This document shows, piece after piece, positions 7,911-17,584 of a stretch of 64,000 bases of DNA; position 1 is the first letter of the stretch, and the number at the start of each line of letters is the position of its first letter. Origin of the DNA: Nocardia paucivorans NBRC 100373 (GTDB taxonomy: Bacteria > Actinomycetota > Actinomycetes > Mycobacteriales > Mycobacteriaceae); contig NZ_BAGE01000035.1 of NCBI RefSeq assembly GCF_000308675.1, positions 62,001 to 126,000 of the forward strand, in the 5' to 3' direction. A program made the position numbers and the translations under genes. The notes under the pieces were generated by a model. It was not told the DNA's origin, did not search any database, and saw only the letters and a list, made by a program, of their open reading frames with translations.

Positions 7911-7950
7911 TAATAGAGAGTAGCTATGAATAATGGAGAGTAGCCATGAA
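7911..7950. repeat. 20-bp direct repeat upstream of the P450 gene
   Basis: TAATAGAGAGTAGCTATGAA (7911-7930) is followed immediately by TAATGGAGAGTAGCCATGAA (7931-7950), with 18 of 20 bases identical. It lies 34-73 bp upstream of the P450 start codon and about 115 bp from the divergent flavoprotein gene. The AT-rich direct repeat with two-turn spacing is a plausible regulator site or a recent duplication. Confidence 0.85.
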
Positions 7951-8065
7951 AGATCGACTGTGAAATGGTGCTGCCGGTGGCTCGGTCGGTCGCTGTCGGG
8001 GTGGCGGTGCCCGATCGGGGTGGGAAGGTAGGACGCATGGTCGTCGCGATGGGGGCGCGGAGGTG

Positions 8066-9712
8066 ATGGACCGGCGGGGTTTCGTCAAGGCCGCCGGTCT
8101 GGCCGTGGCGATGCCGGGGCTCGCGAGCACCGTCCCGGATACGTCCCGGGCTCGGGCCGACGACCCCGGTCCGGGTCCGCGAACCCCGAGCCCGCGAACG
8201 GCGATGTACCGGGCGCTGGTGCCGGAGATCTTCGCACCCTTACCGGATCCGGCCGATCATATGCCCGCGATCGTCGTCGGTTCGGGATTCGGGGCGGCGG
8301 TCACCGCACTGCGGCTGGCGCAGGCCGGGGTTCGGGTCGCGGTACTCGAGCGGGGGTCGCGCTGGCCGAACGATCCATGGCGGGACATCTTCGCCATGGA
8401 TACCGTTCCGGATGGTCGTGGCTTCTGGTACCGCACCACCTTCACGGGGGTGAACAGGATTCCGCTGCCTATCGATCCGTTCGGCGGAGTTCTGGACGTC
8501 TCGAGTTATCCGGGTATGGATGTGTGGCGCGGCGCGTGTGTGGGTGGCGGCTCGGTGGTGTTCACCGGGGTGATGGTCGAACCGGAGCAGCGGTTCTTCG
8601 ACCATGTGTTCCGGGGTGTGGTCGACTACCGCGAGATGCACGAGGTTTACTACCCCAGGGCGCGAAAGATATTGCGACCCGAGGTGATGCCCGACGATAT
8701 CTACCACTCCTTCGCCTTCGCGCATTCACGGGCCTGGGACGAACAGGTTCGCGCGGCCGGTTATCCGCCGCAGCGCGTCGCCGGCGCGTGGAATTGGGAT
8801 ATCGTCCGCGACGAGCTGGCCGGGCGTTCGAGACCGTCGGCGACGGTGGGCTGTTCGAATCTCGGCAATTCCAATGGCGCGAAGTTCGATCTGAACCAGA
8901 ACTACCTGCGCTATGCGGAGGCCACCGGTCGAGTCCGGATCTATCCGGGTCATCGGGTGGACACCATTGCCGCGGAACCGGGCACGCCGGGCCGCTACAC
9001 CATCACCGTGACCAAACTCGCCCCGACCGGTGAGGTTCTCCGCACCCGGACGCTGACCTGCGACATGCTGTTCCTGGCCGCGGGCTCCATCGGCACCTCC
9101 GAACTGCTGGTGCGAGCGCGGGAAACCGGTGCGCTCCCGAATCTGAACGAACACATCGGCGAAGGCTGGGGCAGTAACGGCGATGTCGCCCTGGCACGTC
9201 CGCTCGCTACATTCGACGTGGGGACGCAGGGCGCGGCGTGTGCGAGCCGAATCCTGGCCGAGGCGGGAGCTCCGGTGGCGCTGGAGAGCTGGTTCATTCC
9301 GGGTACCACCCCGTTCGACACCACGCTCCTCGCCTCGTTGGGCATCGTGCTCGACGACACCCGCGGCCGATTCGGCTACGACCCCGGCGACGGTCGGGTG
9401 AACCTGTGGTGGCCGTCCGCCGGCGCCGCCGAATATCTCGCGCGGGCACGAGAGGCCAATACCGCGACCTGCGGCTGTCGACCTATCCCGTGGCCGGATC
9501 TGGAGGCGGATGCCTCGTTCACCTCCCACCCCTTGGGCGGCGCGGTGATCGGACGGGCGACGGACGAATACGGCCGGGTACGTGGGTATCGGAATCTGTA
9601 TGTGGTGGATGGAGCGGCCGTGCCCGGTAGCACCGCGACGGCGAACCCCTCGTTGACGATCAGCGCGCTGGCCGAACGCAATATCGAACAGATCATTCGT
9701 GCCGGGGGATGA
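8066..9712 (+). CDS. cholesterol-oxidase-like GMC oxidoreductase with Tat signal
   Basis: The 548-residue protein starts with a twin-arginine type leader (DRRGFVKAAGLAVAMPGLAS) and a processed region near 30. The FAD-binding motif is IVVGSGFGAAVTALRLAQAG with the acidic end of strand 2 in VLERG. The C-terminal block HPLGG...GRVRGYRNLYVVDGAAVPG and NPSLTISALAERN matches class I cholesterol oxidases of the GMC family. The predicted role is oxidation of a sterol or other alcohol outside the membrane. Adjacent GTG 8063 and ATG 8066 are both possible starts; GCGGAGG lies directly upstream. The SDR gene follows 89 bp downstream. Confidence 0.88.
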   Translation: MDRRGFVKAAGLAVAMPGLASTVPDTSRARADDPGPGPRTPSPRTAMYRALVPEIFAPLPDPADHMPAIVVGSGFGAAVTALRLAQAGVRVAVLERGSRWPNDPWRDIFAMDTVPDGRGFWYRTTFTGVNRIPLPIDPFGGVLDVSSYPGMDVWRGACVGGGSVVFTGVMVEPEQRFFDHVFRGVVDYREMHEVYYPRARKILRPEVMPDDIYHSFAFAHSRAWDEQVRAAGYPPQRVAGAWNWDIVRDELAGRSRPSATVGCSNLGNSNGAKFDLNQNYLRYAEATGRVRIYPGHRVDTIAAEPGTPGRYTITVTKLAPTGEVLRTRTLTCDMLFLAAGSIGTSELLVRARETGALPNLNEHIGEGWGSNGDVALARPLATFDVGTQGAACASRILAEAGAPVALESWFIPGTTPFDTTLLASLGIVLDDTRGRFGYDPGDGRVNLWWPSAGAAEYLARAREANTATCGCRPIPWPDLEADASFTSHPLGGAVIGRATDEYGRVRGYRNLYVVDGAAVPGSTATANPSLTISALAERNIEQIIRAGG

Positions 9713-9801
9713 GGAGACGGCCGGGTGTCGACGACGCCGGTCGAGATCCCGGTCGTCGTGCCGCGTGAATTCTCGGATTCGCGCTTATACAGTCGAAAAG
9801 T

Positions 9802-10671
9802 GTGAACGACACTCCGGTCACGAACCGTGAGCGGTCGCTCGTCGAACGGCTGACGATTCGGCTGCTGTACCCGACGTTTCGGCCCACTGCGGAATCACTG
9901 CGGTCGGCCGTCGCCGGCAAAGTGGTGGTGGTGACCGGGGCCTCGCACGGTATCGGTAGGGCCAGTGCCCGGAAATTGGCCGCGGCGGGCGCGGTGGTGC
10001 CGCTGGTGGCCCGTTCCCGGTCGGAGCTGGAACAGTTGGCCGCCGATATCACCGCCGATGGTGGCACGGCCCACCCGTATCCGACCGACCTGACCGATAT
10101 GGATGCCGTCGACCGGCTCGGTCGGACACTGTTGGTCGAGTACGGGCATATCGATACCGTGATCAGCAATGCGGGAAAGTCGATTCGGCGGCCCATCGCC
10201 GAGTCCTACGATCGCTTCCACGATTTCACCCGCACCATCGACGTCAACTATCTCGGGCCGGTGCGGCTGTTGCTCACTCTGCTGCCCCATATGCGCGCCC
10301 GCCATCGGGGACATATCGTGAATATCTCCACCTGGGGTGTGCTCATGCCGCCGAGTCCGCGCTGGTCGGCATACTTCGCCTCGAAAGCGGCCTTCGATGT
10401 CTGGTTTCGCAGCGTCGCCACCGAAATCGCGGGTGACGGGGTCGCCACCACATCGGTCTACATGCCACTGGTGCGGACCAGAATGAGTGCCCCCACCGAC
10501 TTCGGTCGGCTGCCGGCGCTGAGCGTCGACGAGGCGTCCGACCTCGTCACACACGCCGTCACCGCCAAACCTCGCGATATCGCACCCTGGTGGGCGGTTC
10601 GGGTCCAGGCCTGGTCCGCCGTCCACCGGGATCAGGCCCGGCGTTTCCTGGAGCGCAGGTTCCGCGACTGA
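9802..10671 (+). CDS. short-chain dehydrogenase/reductase
   Basis: The 289-residue protein has the SDR cofactor motif TGASHGIG near residue 45, NAG near 125, catalytic Ser in NISTWG and Y-F-A-S-K as the YxxxK pair. An extra N-terminal segment of about 35 residues and a basic C-terminal tail resemble actinobacterial fatty-acyl-CoA-reductase-type SDRs (the AcrA1 group). Substrate assignment is not possible. The start is GTG with GAAAAG upstream. It lies downstream of the cholesterol-oxidase-like gene on the same strand, so it may act on the same lipid. Confidence 0.87.
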   Translation: MNDTPVTNRERSLVERLTIRLLYPTFRPTAESLRSAVAGKVVVVTGASHGIGRASARKLAAAGAVVPLVARSRSELEQLAADITADGGTAHPYPTDLTDMDAVDRLGRTLLVEYGHIDTVISNAGKSIRRPIAESYDRFHDFTRTIDVNYLGPVRLLLTLLPHMRARHRGHIVNISTWGVLMPPSPRWSAYFASKAAFDVWFRSVATEIAGDGVATTSVYMPLVRTRMSAPTDFGRLPALSVDEASDLVTHAVTAKPRDIAPWWAVRVQAWSAVHRDQARRFLERRFRD

Positions 10672-10684
10672 CCCCGCACACGAT

Positions 10685-10719
10685 CGTGGCCCGGTCCCCG
10701 GGGAAAGGACCGGGCCACG
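10685..10719. terminator. hairpin terminator after the SDR gene
   Basis: A perfect 13-bp stem (CGTGGCCCGGTCC / GGACCGGGCCACG) with a nine-base loop lies 14 bp past the SDR stop. It also serves the small minus-strand ORF that ends at 10733. Confidence 0.8.
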
Positions 10720-10732
10720 ACGGGCGCTGCGA

Positions 10733-10945
10733 TCAGCCGGCGGTTGCCGGTGCCCACCGGGCGCGCGCCGGAACCGGATGCCTGGGGCGGGTGACGAAAC
10801 CGTGTCGGGCGGGGACAGCCAACGAGGTGAACCACGAGCGTCGATGCCTGGACAACGCGGTCTTGACAGCGGGAAACTCGCGACAATACACCCCGCCCGG
10901 CATGCCCAGTCGGTGTCGACCCGTCGTGCTCTTCCTCGTGCGCAT
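10733..10945 (-). CDS. small basic protein, unknown
   Basis: A 70-residue frame begins MRTRKSTTGRHRLGMPGGVY and is rich in Arg, His and Pro. It is not recognised. Support for a gene is positional: ATG 10945 is preceded at ideal distance by GGAGG (GGAGGACAGGTC), and the stop lies 14 bp before a strong hairpin terminator. Against it, the composition is close to what random GC-rich DNA gives. No transmembrane segment or known motif is visible. Confidence 0.45.
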   Translation of the reverse strand: MRTRKSTTGRHRLGMPGGVYCREFPAVKTALSRHRRSWFTSLAVPARHGFVTRPRHPVPARARWAPATAG

Positions 10946-11175
10946 GACCTGTCCTCCGTCTCGCCGGGCTTCCTTCTGCTTCACGGGGTATGTCCTGGAC
11001 GCGGCCGAAGATTAACCGAGCTGCACTCTCCCGGCCCGTACCCATGCCGGGGAATCGCCGTGTCGTATCGGAAAAGTTATTGGCACGTCCCTGCTGGTCC
11101 CTTCGCTCTTCTGATCCTTTCGCCCCTTTGATCCCTCCGCTCTATCGACGCGGCGGCGAATGCGAGACTGGGCGA
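10946..11175. other. intergenic region upstream of coaE
   Basis: The coaE frame is open from 10990, but the extension does not resemble the family. Apart from an AT-richer stretch near 11065-11085 that could hold promoters, nothing recognisable is present. Confidence 0.4.
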
Positions 11176-12378
11176 ATGTTACGAATCGGCCTCACCGGAG
11201 GTATGGGTGCGGGAAAATCCACGGTTGCGCGGGCGCTCGTCGACCGGGGAGCGGTGCTCATCGACTCCGATGTCATAGCCCGGGAAGTGGTCGCCCCCGG
11301 CACCGAGGGACTTGCCGCACTGGTGGATGCCTTCGGTACGGATATTCTGGCCCCGGACGGCAGCCTCGATCGTCCGAAGCTCGCTGCCAAAGCGTTCGCC
11401 GACGACGAGTCCCGCGCCCGACTCAACGGGATAACCCACCCCCTGGTGGGCAAGCGCACCGCGGAGCTGCTAGCCGCCGCGGCCCCCGACGCGATCGTGG
11501 TGCAGGACATCCCGCTGCTCGTGGAGAACGGACTGGCACCGTTCATGAACCTGGTCCTCGTCGTCGACGCCGCGGTCGAGACCCGTATCCGGCGGTTGGT
11601 CGAGTTCCGGAACGTGCCCGAGGCCGATGCCCGGGCCCGGATCGCCGCCCAGGCCACCGACGAGCAACGTCGGGCGGTCGCGGACGTGCTGCTGGACAAC
11701 AATGGACCGGCCGAGCGGGTGGAAGAGACGGTACACCGACTGTGGGACGAGCGGTTGGTGCCGTTCGAGGCCAATATCCGCAGCGGAACTGCGGTCTGCC
11801 CAAAACTGCGGGTGGTGGAGCACGATGGCGAGTGGGCGGCGCAGGCGCAACGGTTGATCGCCCGACTGCGGGTGGCCTGCGGCGCAGCGGCGGTCGACAT
11901 CGACCACATCGGTTCCACGGCGGTACCGGGGCTACCGGCCAGGGACATCATCGATATCCAGATCACCGTTACCGATATGGCTGCCGCCGACGGTCTGCGC
12001 GATGCCCTGACGGTCGCCGGTTTCCCGCTCCTGCCCGGCCACGACCGGGACACATCGGGCGCGGTGGACGACGATTCGACCGTCGCGCGGACCCCACGGT
12101 GGGCGAACCGGGTGCACGGTAGCGCGGACCCGGGCCGGCCGGCCCAGGTGTATCTACGGTCGGTCGACGATCCCGAACGGATGGCCGCACCGGCCTTCCG
12201 CGACCTGCTACGCACCGACCGGGCCGTCCGCGACGAATACGCCGCGGTGAAACGGGAAGGCACGGCCGCGGCGGCCGGACTCACCGGGGACGTGGCGACG
12301 GCGGCATATCAGGCGGTGAAGCAGGCCTGGTTCGACACGGTGTATCCGCGGGTCACGGCGCGTCCTGACGCCAGGTGA
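11176..12378 (+). CDS. coaE: dephospho-CoA kinase fused to UPF0157/GrpB domain
   Basis: The 400-residue protein has two parts. Residues 1-200 are dephospho-CoA kinase: P-loop GGMGAGKST (8-16), [12 protein letters not shown] and DIPLLVENG. It phosphorylates the 3' hydroxyl of dephospho-CoA, the last step of CoA synthesis. Residues from about 215 form the UPF0157 (GrpB-like, nucleotidyltransferase-fold) domain, with [20 protein letters not shown] as its signature. The same fusion occurs in M. tuberculosis Rv1631, where the C-terminal part is thought to help folding. ATG 11176 gives the family N-terminus MLRIGLTGG. The end overlaps the convergent DUF402 gene by 26 bp. Confidence 0.95.
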   Translation: MLRIGLTGGMGAGKSTVARALVDRGAVLIDSDVIAREVVAPGTEGLAALVDAFGTDILAPDGSLDRPKLAAKAFADDESRARLNGITHPLVGKRTAELLAAAAPDAIVVQDIPLLVENGLAPFMNLVLVVDAAVETRIRRLVEFRNVPEADARARIAAQATDEQRRAVADVLLDNNGPAERVEETVHRLWDERLVPFEANIRSGTAVCPKLRVVEHDGEWAAQAQRLIARLRVACGAAAVDIDHIGSTAVPGLPARDIIDIQITVTDMAAADGLRDALTVAGFPLLPGHDRDTSGAVDDDSTVARTPRWANRVHGSADPGRPAQVYLRSVDDPERMAAPAFRDLLRTDRAVRDEYAAVKREGTAAAAGLTGDVATAAYQAVKQAWFDTVYPRVTARPDAR

Positions 12379-12889
12379 GCGGCATGCCCAGGGATGCGGT
12401 CCAGCGTTGGAGGTCGTGGCCGTGGGCGGCGAGACCATCGATGGCGGTGGTGGCGGTGACAATGGCGCGTTCGGCGGTAGCGGCATCGATGAGACCCGCG
12501 GTGTGCGCGGCGAGCAGTTCGTCGACGTCCAGTAGTTCGGTGCCGCGACCGGTGCGGACCACCAGGTCGAGGTAATGGTCCTCCGAACGCCACCGGTGCG
12601 GTTCGATCGGGCCGAAGTCGCCGATATCGAGGTAGTAGTCCTGGTCGCGGCGGTGGGCGGGGCGGAAGTGGAATATGGTGGCGCGCAACGACAGCTCGGG
12701 TAGCAGCCACGATTCCAGGTAGTGGAATTCCGGGTGATCGGCGCTACGCGCCATGTACAGGCCCCACGGCTCGAGGTGATACTGCTCGACCTCGCGGACG
12801 AAACCCTTGGGATCGATATTGGTCAGCTCCGAGACATTGAAGTACTCGACCTTGGGCCGGTGGACGTCCACCAATGGTGCCTGCGACAT
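12353..12889 (-). CDS. DUF402 domain protein
   Basis: The 178-residue protein matches the DUF402 family by its core: [20 protein letters not shown], a strand-rich middle with DYYLDIGDF and [12 protein letters not shown]. The position beside coaE corresponds to M. tuberculosis Rv1632c. DUF402 proteins include a nucleoside di/triphosphate phosphatase in Firmicutes; here the function is unknown. ATG 12889 ([19 protein letters not shown]) is preferred over the longer frame, which adds 35 low-similarity residues overlapping uvrB. Its start is only 70 bp from the divergent uvrB start. Confidence 0.88.
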   Translation of the reverse strand: MSQAPLVDVHRPKVEYFNVSELTNIDPKGFVREVEQYHLEPWGLYMARSADHPEFHYLESWLLPELSLRATIFHFRPAHRRDQDYYLDIGDFGPIEPHRWRSEDHYLDLVVRTGRGTELLDVDELLAAHTAGLIDAATAERAIVTATTAIDGLAAHGHDLQRWTASLGMPLTWRQDAP

Positions 12890-12959
12890 ATCTGCCGAAT
12901 CTACCGTCGGCGGCCGGACGGGCGGCAATGTGTCGGTGGCCGGGCCTAGTCTGATGGGT

Positions 12960-15152
12960 ATGGCATTCGCAACCGAACTCCGCGCCTCGGGCACGACCGG
13001 AGGCGAGACGGACGGCGAGACCCCCCTGGCCCGCTCGGAGTTCCGGCCGGTCGGCGAGATCGAACGCGCCGACGGCAGGTTCGAGGTGGTCAGCCCGTAT
13101 CAACCCGCTGGTGACCAGCCGGCAGCCATCGATGAACTGGAACGGCGGCTGAAGGCGGGCGAACCGGATGTGGTGTTGCTGGGCGCGACCGGCACCGGTA
13201 AATCGGCGACCACCGCCTGGCTCATCGAACGGGTGCAGCGGCCCACCCTGGTGATGGCGCCGAACAAGACCCTCGCCGCCCAGCTGGCCAACGAGCTGCG
13301 GGAGATGCTGCCGCACAATGCGGTGGAGTACTTCGTCTCCTATTACGACTACTACCAGCCCGAGGCGTATATCGCGCAGACCGATACCTATATCGAGAAG
13401 GACAGCTCGATCAACGACGATGTGGAGCGCCTGCGCCATTCGGCCACCTCCAGTCTGCTGTCGCGGCGGGATGTGGTGGTGGTCGCGTCGGTGTCGTGTA
13501 TCTACGGTCTGGGCACCCCCCAGTCGTATCTGGATCGCTCCATTCGTCTCGAGGTGGGCACCGAGGTCGATCGCGACGCGCTACTGCGGCTGTTGGTCGA
13601 CGTTCAATACACCCGCAACGACATGTCCTTCACCCGGGGCTCGTTCCGGGTGCGTGGCGATACCGTCGAGATCATCCCCTCCTACGAGGAGCTGGCGGTG
13701 CGGATCGAGTTCTTCGGCGACGAGATCGAGGCGCTCTACTATCTGCATCCGCTCACCGGTGACGTGGTGCGCAAGGTCGATACCCTGCGGATCTTCCCGG
13801 CCACCCACTATGTGGCCGGTCCGGAGCGGATGGAACGAGCGATCCGCGATATCGAGGCCGAACTCGACGAGCGGTTGGCGGAGCTGGAACGACAGGGCAA
13901 ACTGCTGGAGGCGCAGCGGCTGCGGATGCGCACCCAGTACGACCTGGAGATGATCCGTCAGGTCGGCTTCTGCTCGGGTATCGAGAACTATTCGCGGCAT
14001 ATCGACGGCCGTCCCGCCGGATCGGCGCCCGCGACCCTGCTGGACTATTTCCCCGACGATTTCCTGCTGGTGATCGACGAATCGCATGTCACCGTGCCGC
14101 AGATCGGCGGTATGTACGAAGGCGATATGTCGCGTAAGCGCAATCTGGTCGAATACGGTTTCCGCCTCCCTTCGGCAATGGACAACCGTCCCCTGACCTG
14201 GGAGGAGTTCGCCGAACGGATCGGACAGGTGGTGTATCTGTCGGCCACCCCCGGCCCCTACGAGTTGGGCCGCACCGGCGGTGAGGTGGTGGAGCAGGTC
14301 ATCCGGCCGACCGGGTTGGTCGACCCGAAGGTGGTGGTCAAACCGACCAAGGGGCAGATCGACGATCTGCTGCACGAAATCCGGCTGCGCACCGAACGCG
14401 ACGAGCGGGTCCTGGTGACCACCCTGACCAAGAAGATGGCCGAGGACCTCACCGACTATCTGCTCGGCCTCGGGGTGCGGGTGCGCTATCTGCACTCCGA
14501 GATCGATACCCTGCGCCGGGTGGAGTTGCTGCGCCAACTGCGGTTGGGCGAATACGACGTCCTCATCGGTATCAACCTGCTGCGAGAGGGTCTGGACCTA
14601 CCCGAGGTATCGCTGGTAGCGATCCTGGACGCCGACAAGGAGGGATTCCTGCGCAGCAGCACCAGCCTGATCCAGACCATCGGCCGCGCCGCCCGCAATG
14701 TCTCGGGCGAGGTGCACATGTACGCCGACAAGATCACCGATTCCATGCGTTTCGCCATCGACGAGACCGAACGCCGGCGGGCCAAACAGATCGCCTACAA
14801 CGAAGAGATGGGGATCGATCCACAGCCGCTGCGCAAACGGATCGCCGATATCCTCGACCAGGTCTATCAGGAGGCCGACGACGAGGTGGCCGTCGGCGGA
14901 TCGGGCCGCAATGCCAGTCGGGGCAGGCGGGCTCAGGGCGAACCCGGCCGCGCGGTGAGCGCCGGGATCGTCGAGGGGCGGGACGTATCGTCCATGCCTC
15001 GCGCCGAATTGGCGGATCTGGTGCAGCAACTCACCGATCAGATGATGAACGCCGCCCGGGAACTGCAATTCGAACTCGCGGCGCGGCTGCGGGACGAGAT
15101 CGCGGACCTGAAGAAGGAACTCCGCGGTATGGACGCCGCCGGGCTGAGCTGA
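12960..15152 (+). CDS. uvrB: excinuclease ABC subunit B
   Basis: The 730-residue protein carries all UvrB parts: Walker [10 protein letters not shown], the beta-hairpin with [10 protein letters not shown] that clamps DNA, DESH Walker B, the helicase motifs to QTIGRAARN, and a C-terminal UvrC/UvrA-interacting UVR coiled coil ([24 protein letters not shown]). It verifies lesions handed over by UvrA and recruits UvrC. The start MAFATELRA at 12960 matches mycobacterial UvrB; an ATG two codons earlier is equally possible. No mycobacterial-type LexA box (TCGAAC-N4-GTTCGA) is visible in the 70 bp upstream. Confidence 0.97.
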   Translation: MAFATELRASGTTGGETDGETPLARSEFRPVGEIERADGRFEVVSPYQPAGDQPAAIDELERRLKAGEPDVVLLGATGTGKSATTAWLIERVQRPTLVMAPNKTLAAQLANELREMLPHNAVEYFVSYYDYYQPEAYIAQTDTYIEKDSSINDDVERLRHSATSSLLSRRDVVVVASVSCIYGLGTPQSYLDRSIRLEVGTEVDRDALLRLLVDVQYTRNDMSFTRGSFRVRGDTVEIIPSYEELAVRIEFFGDEIEALYYLHPLTGDVVRKVDTLRIFPATHYVAGPERMERAIRDIEAELDERLAELERQGKLLEAQRLRMRTQYDLEMIRQVGFCSGIENYSRHIDGRPAGSAPATLLDYFPDDFLLVIDESHVTVPQIGGMYEGDMSRKRNLVEYGFRLPSAMDNRPLTWEEFAERIGQVVYLSATPGPYELGRTGGEVVEQVIRPTGLVDPKVVVKPTKGQIDDLLHEIRLRTERDERVLVTTLTKKMAEDLTDYLLGLGVRVRYLHSEIDTLRRVELLRQLRLGEYDVLIGINLLREGLDLPEVSLVAILDADKEGFLRSSTSLIQTIGRAARNVSGEVHMYADKITDSMRFAIDETERRRAKQIAYNEEMGIDPQPLRKRIADILDQVYQEADDEVAVGGSGRNASRGRRAQGEPGRAVSAGIVEGRDVSSMPRAELADLVQQLTDQMMNAARELQFELAARLRDEIADLKKELRGMDAAGLS

Positions 15153-15320
15153 GCCCCCGGGAGCGAGGTCGAGGTGGCGGGGCCTTCCGGACGGAGCGCG
15201 GTTTCCGGGGTCCGGTTGCGGGGCGGACACACGGACGGTCTGGTCGATGCTCGGCCTCGGCGGCCCGGCCGCCGCCGTGCCGGAACACTCGGGACGGTCG
15301 CCGGCCGGGACACGGTCCGA

Positions 15321-15791
15321 TCAGGACTGGGCGGCCAGCCACTCGTTCACTCGGCGTTCGGCCTCCTCCCGGGAGACGTTCTCGACGCGGGTCAGCACCA
15401 CCCAGCGATGCCCGAACGGGTCCATGACCACGCCGTAACGGTCACCGGTGACGAAGGTTTGCGCTTCCTCGACCGAGCGCGCCCCGTGCTCGACCGCCCG
15501 TGCGAGTACGGCGTCGACATCGGGGCAGTAGTGCACGATCGAGGTGTGCACCCATTCACCGTTGGGTGCGAGTATCCCGGTCTCGGGGATCGGGATCCCC
15601 ACCTGAACGGTCGAGTCACCGATTTTCAGTTCCGCGTGCACGGGTTGTCCGTCGGGGCCATCGTTGCGGGACAGGACTTGCGCGCCGAAGACGGCGGAGT
15701 AGAAATCGAGTGCCTTGTCGGCGTCGCCGACCGCGAGGAAACAGGTGATGGAATGGTAGTCCTCGGGGATGGGATTCACGGTATCGCTCAT
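15321..15791 (-). CDS. VOC (glyoxalase/PhnB-like) family protein
   Basis: The 156-residue protein starts with HSITCFLAVGDADKALDFYSAVFGA, the first beta-alpha-beta-beta-beta module of the VOC superfamily, and ends with the second module containing DPFGHRWVVLTRVE. The PhnB-like subgroup often lacks metal-dependent activity, and its function is unknown. ATG 15791 gives the family N-terminus. The gene is divergent from an AraC-type regulator with 52 bp between start codons, so the regulator may control it. Confidence 0.88.
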   Translation of the reverse strand: MSDTVNPIPEDYHSITCFLAVGDADKALDFYSAVFGAQVLSRNDGPDGQPVHAELKIGDSTVQVGIPIPETGILAPNGEWVHTSIVHYCPDVDAVLARAVEHGARSVEEAQTFVTGDRYGVVMDPFGHRWVVLTRVENVSREEAERRVNEWLAAQS

Positions 15792-15843
15792 GCGGACAAC
15801 TCTGCTCGTGGCCCGCGCCCAGGTCTTGTAAGAAAGCGACACC

Positions 15844-16734
15844 ATGTCCGCACCCGGTGACCCGACGGTGTCGCCGCCCGCGACGCCGATTCCCCACGAC
15901 CGCAAGGGCATTCTGCACCCCTACGAACAGGGTAGATACCGCACGCTGCACCGTCTGCCCGCCGGCCCGGCGGCGGCCGACCACGTCGAGTGGTACTGGG
16001 CGGTGCGGTGGGATCTGCGTGGTCGGCCGCCCTATTTCGCCGAGGTGCTGCCGTACCCGTGTGTCCATGTCACTTTCGAACGCACCGAAACCCGTTCCGG
16101 GGGTTTCGTGAACGGTGTCTGCACCAGGAAATTCGTCCGGGAACTACGCGGGCGCGGTGAGACGTTCGGGGTGCGATTCCGACCGGGTGGTTTCGGCGCG
16201 TTCACCGGCCTGGATGTGGGTGCCTTCCGGGACAGCGCGGTCGCGCTCGATGAGGTTCTGCCCGATACCGGTGACCTGACCGAGCGGGTGCTGGCCGAAC
16301 CCACCGATACCGGGCGTCGGCGGATCGTCGAGGAATTCCTGTCGTCCCGCCCGGTGCCCGTCGACCCAGCCTATCGGCTCGTGCTGGATATCGTCTCGAG
16401 CATGGCGGACGATCGGCGATTGACCCGGGTGGACCAGGTCACGGCTGCGTTCGGGGTGTCGCCACGGACCCTGCAACGGCTGTTCCGCCGCTATATCGGG
16501 GCCGGGCCGAAATGGGTGCTGCGCCGGTACCGGCTTCAGGACGGCGCCGATCTGCTCGCCCATGGCCGGGTAGACGACCTCGCCGCCCTGGCGGCCGACC
16601 TGGGCTATTTCGATCAGGCGCATTTCACCAAGGAGTTCACCGCCGAGATAGGAATGGCGCCGGGGGAATATGCCAAGACCTCGTCACGCTCACGCGACGA
16701 AGTGATATCGAAAGTCATACCGGCGCCTCGATAG
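15844..16734 (+). CDS. AraC-family transcriptional regulator
   Basis: The 296-residue protein has an N-terminal cupin-like sensor (DHVEWYWAVRWDLRG...PYPCVHVTFE, as in actinobacterial AraC proteins with DUF6597) and a C-terminal double helix-turn-helix at about 185-285. VDQVTAAFGVSPRTLQRLF is the first HTH and DDLAALAADLGYFDQAHF the second with the FxQxHFxKxF AraC signature. It probably regulates the divergent VOC gene. The DoxX-like gene follows 77 bp downstream on the same strand. Confidence 0.9.
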   Translation: MSAPGDPTVSPPATPIPHDRKGILHPYEQGRYRTLHRLPAGPAAADHVEWYWAVRWDLRGRPPYFAEVLPYPCVHVTFERTETRSGGFVNGVCTRKFVRELRGRGETFGVRFRPGGFGAFTGLDVGAFRDSAVALDEVLPDTGDLTERVLAEPTDTGRRRIVEEFLSSRPVPVDPAYRLVLDIVSSMADDRRLTRVDQVTAAFGVSPRTLQRLFRRYIGAGPKWVLRRYRLQDGADLLAHGRVDDLAALAADLGYFDQAHFTKEFTAEIGMAPGEYAKTSSRSRDEVISKVIPAPR

Positions 16735-16811
16735 TGGCCGTTCGGCGAATGCGACGTGCGAGCGTTGGGGTGGGCGGGGCTGGTCCCACGACGGCGATGA
16801 AGGAGCGGGGC

Positions 16812-17219
16812 ATGGATCTCGTGGTGTTGATCGGTCGCGTGTTGTTCGTGATTTTGTTCCTCGGTTCGGCTTTCGGCCATTTCACCCAGACCAAGGAGAT
16901 GGCCGGATATGCGCAGAGCAAGGGTGTGCCCATGCCCGAGCCGGCCGTCCTGGCATCGGGTGTCCTGATGCTCCTGGGCGGGTTGAGCGTTCTTCTCGGC
17001 GTCTGGGCCGATCTCGGTGCATTGTTGCTGGTGATCATGCTGATCCCCACGGCGGTGATCATGCACCGGTTCTGGGACGAGACCGATACCGAGACCGCCC
17101 GGGTCGAGATGATCCAGTTCAACAAGGACATCGCACTGGCCGGCGCGGCATTGATGCTGTCCGCTTTCTTCGCGCATACCGAGGATCTGGGTTTGACGAT
17201 AACCGGTCCGCTTTTCTGA
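16812..17219 (+). CDS. DoxX-family membrane protein
   Basis: The 135-residue protein has four predicted membrane helices (about 3-22, 45-65, 67-85 and 105-125). The FLGSAFGHFTQTKEMAGYAQSKGVPMP block is typical of DoxX proteins. Family members associate with membrane redox or thiol metabolism; a specific role cannot be given. ATG 16812 is preceded by AGGAGCGGGGC; an in-frame ATG at 16797 would overlap that binding site and is less likely. Confidence 0.88.
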   Translation: MDLVVLIGRVLFVILFLGSAFGHFTQTKEMAGYAQSKGVPMPEPAVLASGVLMLLGGLSVLLGVWADLGALLLVIMLIPTAVIMHRFWDETDTETARVEMIQFNKDIALAGAALMLSAFFAHTEDLGLTITGPLF

Positions 17220-17584
17220 TGTGACCCCCGAGGCGGCGAAAGGGAAATATTCGGCATACTCGTGCGGGAAAATCTCCCGCTCGTTGTGGCCGAGGGGCGT
17301 GTGATGAATATCCCAGGGCCCCAACGTTGTTCGTCACGGTTGTGGTGTTTCACGCCGAAATTGTGCCGATCGATGAATCGATGCAGGTAGGGCAGGCCCT
17401 GTCGGGGTACGTGCAGAGAAGGTGGCGTATGCGTGCGGGGAACACGTTGGTGTGATGTATTACGAATCGAAATGATTCACGGTCGGATGCCGCTATGGTC
17501 TACGCAGTCGCTGTGCTGCCGTATGCCCGCCCGTGGCGTGCCTGCGGCACGGGCGCGTTTATACCCTGCACAATTGGAGGAGAA
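17220..17584. promoter_or_regulatory. 365-bp region upstream of the stress protein gene
   Basis: No gene is supported here. It is less GC-rich than its surroundings. A hairpin lies at about 17528-17558 (GCCCGTG...CACGGGC), directly upstream of the GGAGG of the next gene, and could be a 5' UTR element that stabilises or gates the message. TATGGT near 17492 is a possible -10 box. Confidence 0.4.

Noticed and set aside
12890-12959. LexA/SOS box before uvrB or uvrA
   Set aside because: No TCGAAC-N4-GTTCGA-like sequence is visible before either gene.
12954-12962. Choice of uvrB start two codons upstream (MGMAFATE)
   Set aside because: Mycobacterial UvrB begins MAFATE, so 12960 was used; the difference is trivial and cannot be settled from sequence.
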